Source of the DNA: an uncultured Coriobacteriales bacterium
Lineage (GTDB): Bacteria; Actinomycetota; Coriobacteriia; Coriobacteriales; UMGS124
Length of the DNA: 41,289 bases
NCBI GenBank assembly: GCA_934636245.1
Contig: CAKUAI010000025.1
Span: 1 to 41,289 of the forward strand
Direction of reading: 5' to 3'
Position numbers and translations under genes: made by a program. Of this stretch, positions 25,105 to 32,577 are shown one piece after another. Under the pieces are notes generated by a model, which saw only the letters and a list, made by a program, of their open reading frames with translations, made no database searches and was not told the origin of the DNA. Within the stretch, counting starts at the first letter, position 1; every line of letters starts with the position of its first letter.

Positions 25105-27090
25105 CTAATGCACGGTCTCCTTGGATTCTTCCGAAACCTGAGGCTCGATGCCATGGGCGCGCATGGCTGCCTCAACCGCCAATATCAGGCCGGCCGAGGT
25201 GCGGGTTGCACCGCCAAACGTGTCCACCAGCGTGGTATTGCCCTCGACCATGAGAGCGGGAAGGGCCTCGAGGGCGCGGGTACCGACGCCCGGGGTCTCG
25301 TTTGCCTCGAGCACCTCGATGTTTGCCAGCACGTCGCCGTCGAAAGTCACACGAACGGCAATCGTACCGTTCATGCCGGCATAACGGCCGATGGATTGGT
25401 TTTCTTCGCACGCGAACTCGGGCTCCACGTAGTCGAAGGCGTAGTTCACAGCCTCCCCTGTCAGGCAGGATTCCTGGACGGAGTCGTCCTTCGGCGCGGC
25501 AGCATTTGCGCCGGCTTGCCATCCGGTCACCAGGTTCTCGCCCATGTTGCCGCCGCCGTTGTAGCGACCCACCCAGAAGGAGCCGAAGGAACCGGCGCTG
25601 TACAGATGGGGAATGGGCTCATTGCGCGCGTTGAGCACCTCGCACCTGGCGTTGCGCTTGGCGCCGCCGTCGGTGTTGGTTACAGAGTTGACAAGGGGCA
25701 GGGCATAGTAGGGGCCCTCGCCAGAGAAGGCTACGAGGCAGGTGTCCTGGCGACCCCAATCGTCATCGGTGCCCTTCTCGCACATACCGTTGTAGCGCTC
25801 GATACTCGTAGCGATTGCGGAGCCGTCGATGCCGATGAGTTCGCCAAGCTCCTGGAGCGTGTCAGCACAGACGATCCAGCCATTCGCGATTTCCTCGTCC
25901 AGGTTCTCACTAAAGGAATTGTAGGGGCGGAAGCCACCGGAACGTGCCTGCTCGTCCCAAATCATCCAAGAGTTGTGGGGGAAGGGCATGTGCGTCCATG
26001 TCCCGTGGAAGAGCGTCTGCCCATGGCGTGAGTTGCGCGTTTCGTTCGCGGCCTCGTTCATGAAGCGGGTGCCGTCGCCGCCGACGATGATGGAGCTAGT
26101 CATACCCATCGTGCCATACCATCCGTTGGGAGGGGTGACGTCGCCGGACGCTGCGCTCCAACCCCAGGCGCAGCCTGTGTAGGGATTGAGGAAGTTAGGG
26201 TCGCCCCACGCGCCGTGGTCGAGGTGCCACAACTGCGCGCCGACCTCCTGCGCCATGACGATGCCATCGCCGGTGTTGTAGGTGCAGCCCTTTGCGGCAA
26301 GCGCGACGTTGCCGGTGAAGCTCTGAATCATCTCCTCGTTGTTCTCGAAGCCTCCGGTGGCGAGCACGACGCCGTTCTTGGCACGCACCTTGCACTCCGT
26401 GCCGTCAACCGTCGCCACAACGCCGTGGACGACCTTAGTCTCAGGGTCTTGCACGAGTCGCGTCGCAGGGGCGTCGTACCACACGTCGATGGAGTCGCGA
26501 AGTTCCCTCACCGCTGCGGTCACCATCTGGTAGGAGGCGTTCACATCCTGCGGGTTGAAGCGCATGTCGGGGCGCCAGGTTATCTTGCGAAACCCATCGG
26601 CCTGCGGATCGTCGCCCGGCCACAGTTCAGGCTGCTCCGGACGGTAAGCAAAGGTGATTTGGTCTTCCGGGACACCGTGGGCCACAAACCAGTCGTATGT
26701 CTTGGTGAAACCTTCCGCAAGCATGCGAATGCAGTCTTCGTCGAGGATGGCGTCAAGGCCGTCGCGCTGGGCTTTCATATACTCGACGACAGTTTCGACA
26801 TCGGTATGGGCCATGAAGTTCTGACCGAAACGGGAGTTGCCGCCTGCAAAGATGCGGGGGGCCTTCTCAAGGATGAGCACCCGTGCACCGTTCTCGGCGG
26901 CAGTAATGGCCGCAGATGCCCCGGCACAACCGTAGCCGCATACCACGACGTCGTATTCGGCATCCCATCCCGCGCCCTTTTCGAAGGTCGAAGGTTCCTC
27001 GGCGTAGGCAGCGGCAGCAACCGACAAGCCCGTGGCGGTCGTACCCAGAGCGGCGGCCTTGATAATATTCCTGCGCGTCAGCTGTTCCAT
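25105..27090 (-). CDS. Tat-exported flavoprotein reductase with C-terminal FMN-binding domain (module B)
   Basis: Protein of 661 aa. Tat signal TRRNIIKAAALG (about residues 5-16). The FAD_binding_2 domain spans about 45-555, with the nucleotide motif VVVCGYGCAGASAA, the family segment DGTRFMNEAANE and the closing FAD motif SAGSFGSFWVGRYNGGGNMGE. The C-terminal ~80 residues are an FMN-binding domain ending with DTFGGATRTSAG, a variant of the ApbE flavinylation signal DxxSGAT in which the residue before Gly is Gly. Normally this domain precedes the FAD domain; here it follows. Expected activity: two-electron reduction of an unsaturated organic acid or similar acceptor outside the membrane. The start at 27090 has AAAGGA upstream, inside the alternative longer start at 27105. 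It diverges from the module B regulator. Confidence 0.88.
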   Translation of the reverse strand: MEQLTRRNIIKAAALGTTATGLSVAAAAYAEEPSTFEKGAGWDAEYDVVVCGYGCAGASAAITAAENGARVLILEKAPRIFAGGNSRFGQNFMAHTDVETVVEYMKAQRDGLDAILDEDCIRMLAEGFTKTYDWFVAHGVPEDQITFAYRPEQPELWPGDDPQADGFRKITWRPDMRFNPQDVNASYQMVTAAVRELRDSIDVWYDAPATRLVQDPETKVVHGVVATVDGTECKVRAKNGVVLATGGFENNEEMIQSFTGNVALAAKGCTYNTGDGIVMAQEVGAQLWHLDHGAWGDPNFLNPYTGCAWGWSAASGDVTPPNGWYGTMGMTSSIIVGGDGTRFMNEAANETRNSRHGQTLFHGTWTHMPFPHNSWMIWDEQARSGGFRPYNSFSENLDEEIANGWIVCADTLQELGELIGIDGSAIATSIERYNGMCEKGTDDDWGRQDTCLVAFSGEGPYYALPLVNSVTNTDGGAKRNARCEVLNARNEPIPHLYSAGSFGSFWVGRYNGGGNMGENLVTGWQAGANAAAPKDDSVQESCLTGEAVNYAFDYVEPEFACEENQSIGRYAGMNGTIAVRVTFDGDVLANIEVLEANETPGVGTRALEALPALMVEGNTTLVDTFGGATRTSAGLILAVEAAMRAHGIEPQVSEESKETVH

Positions 27091-27315
27091 CGTCTGTCCT
27101 TTCATCTGGGGGCGACACCGGCGCTCATGCCGGCGCCCAACAACGCAGACGATAGGCGCTTGGCGAGATGCTTAGAATAAGCAGCCTCGTTCAACCTTGC
27201 TTATGTCTTCTGGGCGGGATGCTTATGCAGTGCTGCGGTATACAATGGACGAGGCTGGAGGATGCCTGGCGGCGGAGACTTATCCTCAAGAGAAGCTCAA
27301 GAAGGGAGAGACATC
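27091..27315. promoter_or_regulatory. Divergent control region of module B with TGCTTAT boxes
   Basis: Holds the palindrome TGCTTA-GAA-TAAGCA (27169-27183) and two direct TGCTTAT boxes at 27198 and 27220. The last sits about where a -35 box would be for a TACAAT -10 element (27241-27246) serving the plus-strand regulator. Confidence 0.6.
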
Positions 27316-28695
27316 GTGTTCTGGAACTTGGTTGACAGGGTGATAAAGGGTTCGCACCACCTCATCCTTGTTCCTGCGGTGTTTCTTTCCTTTGCGTTCG
27401 CGCGGCGCTGGATGCCGCTCGTCGCCTCGGCAAGCCCGGGATCATTCGCGGGGTCCGCCGCCTTCAACGCCGTCCAATTCACAACGGGCGCATTGACCCT
27501 GATGGGTTTCGCCCTGTTCGCACGGGCCACGGGCCCGCTTTTCCGCCGCGGCTGGACAGTCGTGGTCTCCTTTGTCTCCCTGGTTGCAGGCGCGGTGGCG
27601 CTTCTGTTTTTCGAAATGCCCGATTGGATTGCAGCGTGCGCAACCGTCGTGGCGGCGGTCGGATTCCACCTCGCCTTCCTGCTATGGCTGGAATTGCTGG
27701 GATGTCTTGAACCCGGCAAAATGATCGTGGCGTATTCGGGGTCGATGCTCATCAACTGCATCGCAACTCTTCTCGTTGAGAAGTCTCAAGCCGATTTCGC
27801 CCCGTTTCTGCTTCTCTCGTTTCCCATACTGGCAATCGGGGGATTTGTCGGGGCGTTCACGACCATCAAATCGCCCGACCTCCCCGCTGTGGCCTCGCCA
27901 GGACGCCCAGAACGCCCATCGGCCAGGCTCCTCGCATGGGTCACGGTTCTGTCGTTCGCATTCGGCATGAGCGACGCCCTCATCCCGCCGGTGAGCTCCA
28001 TGATTCCGTCACTGACAGGACGGTTCGTTTTCGCAGCGATCATCTGCACAGGCATGGTGGTGTTCAACCGTAAATTCACCCTTGCCATCGTGTATCGCCT
28101 CACGCTCTGCGTCATGGTAGCGGCCCTGGCGGTTGTGTTCTTCTTTGACTTCAACCCTTGGCTCTCTCGGGCGCTCGCCGCAAGCGGGATGGAGGGCTTT
28201 CAAACGCTGGCGCTCATCGTGTGCTGTGGCATCGCCTCGCGAGATAAAACCACCTCGGCCTATATCTGCGGCCTGGTCTTTGCGGTACAAAATGTCGCCA
28301 TGTACCTGGGGGTAGTCGCAGGGGGCGAGCTCGTCGACGGCTTCGGGGTGGACGAGGCCGTCTTGGGCGCCGTGTCCATCCTGGCTGTGACGGTTGTGGC
28401 CCTCTTCGTGTTCCGCGAGGGCGACCTTCTCGAGTCGTACAGCGAGAAAGCCTTGCGCGACGTGCGTCAACGCCATGCCACAGCGAGCACATTGGCGCCC
28501 TTCGCGGCACAGCACGGGCTGACCGACAAGGAGACGAGCGTCTTTTTCCTGCTTGCTGCGGGAAAAACCTCGCAAGAGGTGGCGGGCGAGCTGTACCTGG
28601 CCGGTTCCACAGTACGCGTGCACTCGAGCCGAATCTACCAAAAGCTTGGCGTTCATTCGCGCGAGGAGTTTGACGCGCTGGTCAAGGGGCTATAA
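27316..28695 (+). CDS. Membrane LuxR-type regulator (module B)
   Basis: Protein of 459 aa with about twelve hydrophobic helices (residues 10-385) and a C-terminal LuxR domain (LTDKETSVFFLLAAGKTSQEV, then STVRVHSSRIYQKLGVHSREEF). It starts at GTG 27316, chosen for AAGGGAG 7 nt upstream; no ATG fits, and the longer frame from 27262 lacks a ribosome binding site. It sits between two flavoprotein genes: one divergent, one 145 bp downstream on the same strand. It probably controls one or both in response to a ligand met at the membrane. Confidence 0.83.
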   Translation: MFWNLVDRVIKGSHHLILVPAVFLSFAFARRWMPLVASASPGSFAGSAAFNAVQFTTGALTLMGFALFARATGPLFRRGWTVVVSFVSLVAGAVALLFFEMPDWIAACATVVAAVGFHLAFLLWLELLGCLEPGKMIVAYSGSMLINCIATLLVEKSQADFAPFLLLSFPILAIGGFVGAFTTIKSPDLPAVASPGRPERPSARLLAWVTVLSFAFGMSDALIPPVSSMIPSLTGRFVFAAIICTGMVVFNRKFTLAIVYRLTLCVMVAALAVVFFFDFNPWLSRALAASGMEGFQTLALIVCCGIASRDKTTSAYICGLVFAVQNVAMYLGVVAGGELVDGFGVDEAVLGAVSILAVTVVALFVFREGDLLESYSEKALRDVRQRHATASTLAPFAAQHGLTDKETSVFFLLAAGKTSQEVAGELYLAGSTVRVHSSRIYQKLGVHSREEFDALVKGL

Positions 28696-28840
28696 CGTCG
28701 AACTGCGCCCGCGACGCGAGAAGGAAGAAGCGAGTTTGAGCGTCAGCGCTTAGTGCTAAACAAGAGGCTTTCCGTCCATGATGGGGGCGTCAATGCGTCG
28801 CCCCAAGCTGCGGCGCCACCGTCTGAAGGGAAGTCAAACA

Positions 28841-30694
28841 ATGCTCGATATCAACCGTAGAACTTTCATCGGGGCCGTAGCCTCGGCCTCGACCCTCGCG
28901 GCGTCCGGGGCCGGCATGGCACTCGCGGAGGAAATGGCTCGCGGTGACTGGGCGAACGGCACGTATACCGGCACGGGGGTTGGTTACATGGGAGCCGAGG
29001 TGACCGGCACCGTCACCCTTGACGACTCGGGGATCGCCGCCATCGAGTTTGCCGACGACTGCGCGCAGACGCCCGGCATCGGCACCCATGCGTTGCGCCT
29101 GATGCCCCAGCGCATCATCGACGCGCAGAGCGTGGGAGTCGACACCGTTGCGGGCTGCACCAAGTCGAGCCAGGGCGTCCTTGGCGTCGTCGTCGACGCG
29201 CTAACCCAGGCCGGTGCCGACGTCGAGGCGTGGTCGCAGTACGAGACGCCCGACCTGAGCGGCGATGACCCAGTCGAGCTTTCCGCAGACGTCGTCGTCC
29301 TCGGAGGCGGCGGGGCCGGCATGGCGGCGGCCCTGCGCGCCATGGACTTCGGCAAGACCGTGCTGCTCGTCGAGAAGAACGACATCCTCGGCGGCAACAC
29401 GGCCCGTTCCGAAGGCCACGTGCTTATCGGCGGCTCCGCGTACCAGGAATCGCTGGGCGTCGAGGACAACCCCGAGACCATGCGCAACGACTACGGCTAC
29501 AATTGCCATTTCCTCTACCGCGACGAAATGTTCGACATCCTCATGAACCAGTGCGGGCCCACGTTCGACTGGCTCCTCGAGGACTCCGGCATGACCCCGT
29601 CCGACGTCCTCATCAGTGAGACGTATCCCGGGCAAAGCGGTATCCTGCGCACGTACGAACCCGCCAGCAAGCGCGCCAGCGAGTTCACCTCCGACATGGA
29701 CGATGCGGTAAGGGCCAACCCGCTGGCCACCGTGCTCTGCGGCGTCGCGGGCAAGTCGCTGCTGACCGAAGGCGAGGCCGTGGCAGGTGTCGAGGGCGTC
29801 GACACCAGGACCGGCCAGCGCTACGTCCTCAAGGGCGACGGCGTTATCATCGCCACAGGCTGCTTTCCCGGCAACGATTCCGAGCTGCGCGCCCAGTACG
29901 GGGTGAAGGAGCTTTATCGTTCCTCGGCCAGCTCCGCATGCTGCGGAGAGGGACACCTCATGGCCCTCGCCCTCGGCGCCGGCACGTATCGCCTGGGCCA
30001 GGAGACCGTGCGTGTCAGCAACGCCTATGAGTACCAGCCCGGACGTGGCTGCGCGATGGGGGCAATCTCCAAAGTTCTCTCCGAAGGCAACGGCATCGTC
30101 GTGGACGCGTCGGGCCATCGTCTTGCTGCCGAATACGACGGAACCGGCAACCCGGCCCTCAGTTACAACATGGTGCACGCCCTGCCCGAAGGAGCGGTGT
30201 ACGCCGTGCTCGACGAGGCGACCTTCATGGGAAGCTTCTATAAGCCGACAAGCGAGCTCACCGATGAGACCAGTTGCTTCGACAAATGGCTCGAGCAGAA
30301 TGACTGCGAACCCGGCGGCATCGCGCACGGCTCCACCGTCGAGGAGGCGGCCGAGCATGCGGGCATCGATCCCGAGATGCTTGCCGCGACGGTGAAGTAC
30401 TACAACTACAACCTGGCCGTAGGCGGCGTCGACGAGATGCACCGCGTGGACGGCCTTCCCATCGACATCGAGTCTGGAGAGACGTACATCATCAGGTTCT
30501 CACAGAGCTACGTTTGCTCCTCCGGCGGCCTGTGGGTAGACGAAAGCATGGCCGTGTGCGACGAAGAGCACACCCCCATCGCGGGCCTCTATGCGGCAGG
30601 CAACGTTGCCGGCGGCGGCATGGGCGAGCCCTACTACCACGGCGGGTCGGTTGCCTGGTCGCTCGTGACTGGCAAGATCTGCGGCGAAAACTAG
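28841..30694 (+). CDS. Tat-exported flavoprotein reductase with N-terminal FMN-binding domain (module B)
   Basis: Protein of 617 aa. Tat signal NRRTFIG (residues 5-11). An FMN-binding domain follows at about 38-130; its flavinylation site reads DTVAGCTKSS (D101 to T107), so the usual GAT is GCT here. The FAD_binding_2 domain covers about 155-615, with VVVLGGGGAGMAAAL as nucleotide motif and a closing AAGNVAGGGMGEPYYHGGS. The order Tat-FMN-FAD is the standard layout of exported urocanate/fumarate-type reductases. The acceptor is unknown. The ATG at 28841 follows GAAGGGAAG. It is downstream of the module B regulator, and a strong hairpin follows the stop. Confidence 0.88.
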   Translation: MLDINRRTFIGAVASASTLAASGAGMALAEEMARGDWANGTYTGTGVGYMGAEVTGTVTLDDSGIAAIEFADDCAQTPGIGTHALRLMPQRIIDAQSVGVDTVAGCTKSSQGVLGVVVDALTQAGADVEAWSQYETPDLSGDDPVELSADVVVLGGGGAGMAAALRAMDFGKTVLLVEKNDILGGNTARSEGHVLIGGSAYQESLGVEDNPETMRNDYGYNCHFLYRDEMFDILMNQCGPTFDWLLEDSGMTPSDVLISETYPGQSGILRTYEPASKRASEFTSDMDDAVRANPLATVLCGVAGKSLLTEGEAVAGVEGVDTRTGQRYVLKGDGVIIATGCFPGNDSELRAQYGVKELYRSSASSACCGEGHLMALALGAGTYRLGQETVRVSNAYEYQPGRGCAMGAISKVLSEGNGIVVDASGHRLAAEYDGTGNPALSYNMVHALPEGAVYAVLDEATFMGSFYKPTSELTDETSCFDKWLEQNDCEPGGIAHGSTVEEAAEHAGIDPEMLAATVKYYNYNLAVGGVDEMHRVDGLPIDIESGETYIIRFSQSYVCSSGGLWVDESMAVCDEEHTPIAGLYAAGNVAGGGMGEPYYHGGSVAWSLVTGKICGEN

Positions 30695-30700
30695 AGGCCG

Positions 30701-30731
30701 GGAGGCCCCGCAGAACGTTTGCGGGACCTCC
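30701..30731. terminator. Bidirectional hairpin between convergent genes
   Basis: GGAGG-c-CCCGCA pairs with TGCGGG-a-CCTCC around GAACGTT, between the flavoprotein stop (30694) and the TorD stop (30734). GC-rich, without long U-tracts. Confidence 0.65.
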
Positions 30732-30733
30732 TG

Positions 30734-31399
30734 CTACTCCCCCGCCGCCTCGTCGGCGACGAGGCGGCGGAGCATCTGGGCAATGCCACGGTAGAAGTCG
30801 GTAGAGGCGCGACCCTCGAGGAGGTCGCAGAAGTGCGGGGTCCAGCCGACGAGGTGCTCGCACACAAAGGTTGCCCGGGCAACCATGTCGCGCCCGGCGG
30901 CCTCAGGCTCGTTTGCTGCGACGAAATCGGCCGCACGGTTGAGCAGCATCGCGCAGAACTGCAGTTCAACGGCGATGTGGTCCTCGGGCACACGCAGAAC
31001 GTCGGCAGGCGCAAAGCCACTTGCAGCGTAGGCCTGGCGAGCCTTCACACAAGAGTCCCTGCGCATGAGGTGCTCGTCGGTCGTATACACAGACTCGAAG
31101 GGGCTCACGGGGCGGGCGGACATACCCAGCAAGCAGGTCGAATGATCGGCCGCAAGGTCGCGGCGGCGCTCTTCGAGCTGCTCGGCGGAAAGGCCCGCCA
31201 GACCTGCCATGTACCCATCGAGCGCAGTGCCCGTCTCAAGCCCGCCGGCCGCGAGGGCACCCAGGAACTCGACGGGAAGCTCCTCGTCGGACAGCGCGCG
31301 GGCCAAGAACGCGAAGGTGCCGGCGCGCGCCCTCAGCTCGTCGGCGTCCACCTGCACGCCCTCGCCTGCAACCTGCCCGTTTGTCTTCTCGTCAACCAT
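30734..31399 (-). CDS. TorD-family molybdoenzyme chaperone (module C)
   Basis: Protein of 221 aa, normal TorD length. It is all-helical and shows the family centre SPFESVYTTDEHLMRRDSC and then PEDHIAVELQFCAMLL, and ends QMLRRLVADEAAGE. It is cytoplasmic and expected to bind the Tat signal of the module C molybdoenzyme. AAGGGAG precedes the start. It lies over 600 bp downstream of the module C Fe-S gene on the same strand, with a terminator-like hairpin between, so it may have its own promoter. Its C-terminus resembles the TorD fragment at 16550. Confidence 0.87.
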   Translation of the reverse strand: MVDEKTNGQVAGEGVQVDADELRARAGTFAFLARALSDEELPVEFLGALAAGGLETGTALDGYMAGLAGLSAEQLEERRRDLAADHSTCLLGMSARPVSPFESVYTTDEHLMRRDSCVKARQAYAASGFAPADVLRVPEDHIAVELQFCAMLLNRAADFVAANEPEAAGRDMVARATFVCEHLVGWTPHFCDLLEGRASTDFYRGIAQMLRRLVADEAAGE

Positions 31400-31502
31400 G
31401 GGAGCTCCCTTTCTCGCCCTCTACTCTTACAGCACGCGTCAAAAGAGACGCTCACCATCCATCGGCGCGGCAGCCGCTGGGACCCGCACCCGTCTATCCA
31501 TA

Positions 31503-31540
31503 TAAAAGCGGGCGGCGGAGCACCCGGCCCAGCCGCCCGC
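31503..31540 (-). terminator. Terminator downstream of the module C enzyme operon
   Basis: Perfect 9-bp arms GCGGGCGGC (31508-31516) and GCCGCCCGC (31532-31540). On the minus strand it is followed by TTTTATA. It separates the enzyme genes from the TorD gene. Confidence 0.7.
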
Positions 31541-31621
31541 TTACATCATACCAAGACGATCATTTGTGCCGTGCGCAGCTTTTCGCACTCGCGTCCCGCG
31601 GAACACATGTCGCCATGCGTG

Positions 31622-31707
31622 CCACCGGGCGCCTGTCGAGCTCGCAAGCCGTGCAGCACACGCGTGGCGAACGTCGCCCGCCCAAATCGCAGGCGGGCGC
31701 AGTGCGC
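31622..31707 (+). repeat. 86-bp direct repeat, copy 1
   Basis: Identical to 31826-31911 except one base. It contains a CGCCCGCC/GGCGGGCG hairpin. Shorter shared words between the copies (GGCATTGCCGC, ATGCGCA) suggest a longer degenerate tandem unit of 204 bp. No gene recognised in 31541-32031. Confidence 0.75.
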
Positions 31708-31825
31708 TTTACGGCATTGCCGCACTCGCAGTCTGCGCGATGCGCATGCAAAACACCACCCGCCGGACTCTCGCAGTATGCGCATGGTGTGGGCATTGCC
31801 GCGTTCACGCTCTGCGGAATGCGCA

Positions 31826-31911
31826 CCACCGGGCGCCTGTCGAGCTCGCAAGCCGTGCAGCACACGCGCGGCGAACGTCGCCCGCCCAAATCGCAGGCGG
31901 GCGCAGTGCGC
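31826..31911 (+). repeat. 86-bp direct repeat, copy 2
   Basis: Second copy of the repeat at 31622, offset by 204 bp in the same orientation. It includes the same 8-bp-stem hairpin. Confidence 0.75.
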
Positions 31912-31991
31912 GCCCCGCGCGATGCGTGCCATGCACCGTCCGTCAGGCCGATACTTTGCACGACTCACGTCTTGCTCAACGCGCGACGAAC

Positions 31992-32016
31992 GCCGCCCGC
32001 AGGATTCACGGGCGGC
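31992..32016 (-). terminator. Hairpin just past the module C Fe-S gene
   Basis: Arms GCCGCCCG and CGGGCGGC, 16 bp after the minus-strand stop at 32032. No U-tract, so termination here is uncertain. Confidence 0.45.
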
Positions 32017-32031
32017 ATGAAGCGTAGAAAC

Positions 32032-32565
32032 CTACGAGATGAACGTGCTCGGGTTCGTCTCGCCTTCCATGCGGGCGCCGCCCTTCTCGGCTGCGAGCTT
32101 CTCCATCTCCTCGATGGGGCCGAAGTGCAGGGCCTTGGTGGGGCAGGAAGCCACGCAGTGGGGCTCGTCCTCGGGGGTCTTGCCGCAGTTCACGCAGCCG
32201 TCGCACTTGTCCATGGTGCCGTCGCCGTCAACGCGGTAGGTGGGTACGCCGAAGGGGCATGCGCCGGCGCAGGCCTGGCAGCCAATGCACACCTCGCGGT
32301 CGACGACCACGAGGCCGTCCTCCTCGCGCTTGGTGAGGGCGCCGGTGGGGCAGACCTCAACGCAGGCGGGGTTCTCGCAGTGGTTGCAGCTCGTGGAGAA
32401 GAACCTGCGGTTGACGTCGGGGAACACGCCCTCGTCTTCCTCTACCAGCCAGCGGCGACGCGTGGTGCCGGCGGGAATCTCGTTCCACTGCTTGCAGGAC
32501 ACCTGGCATGCCCAGCACTTGATGCAGCGGCTCGTGTCAACGTAAAAGCCGTACTGGTTGCTCAT
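32032..32565 (-). CDS. DmsB-like [4Fe-4S] electron-transfer subunit (module C)
   Basis: Protein of 177 aa with four Cys clusters: CIKCWACQVSCK, CNHCENPACVEVCP, CIGCQACAGACP and CDGCVNC...CVASCP. It is a partner of the adjacent molybdoenzyme, probably co-exported with it. Its ATG lies 12 bp past the catalytic stop, with AAAGGAGAG upstream. It is slightly shorter than the module A subunit and differs in the last cluster spacing. No membrane anchor gene is near. Confidence 0.9.
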   Translation of the reverse strand: MSNQYGFYVDTSRCIKCWACQVSCKQWNEIPAGTTRRRWLVEEDEGVFPDVNRRFFSTSCNHCENPACVEVCPTGALTKREEDGLVVVDREVCIGCQACAGACPFGVPTYRVDGDGTMDKCDGCVNCGKTPEDEPHCVASCPTKALHFGPIEEMEKLAAEKGGARMEGETNPSTFIS

Positions 32566-32577
32566 TTTCGCTCTCCT

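Noticed and set aside
31622..31911. CRISPR-like direct repeats
   Set aside because: Only two copies, 86 bp long with a 118-bp gap, no cas genes: not a CRISPR array.
31546..31968. 140-codon minus-strand frame with an internal duplication
   Set aside because: The repeated peptide simply follows from the 86-bp DNA repeat; no ribosome binding site and no known domain.
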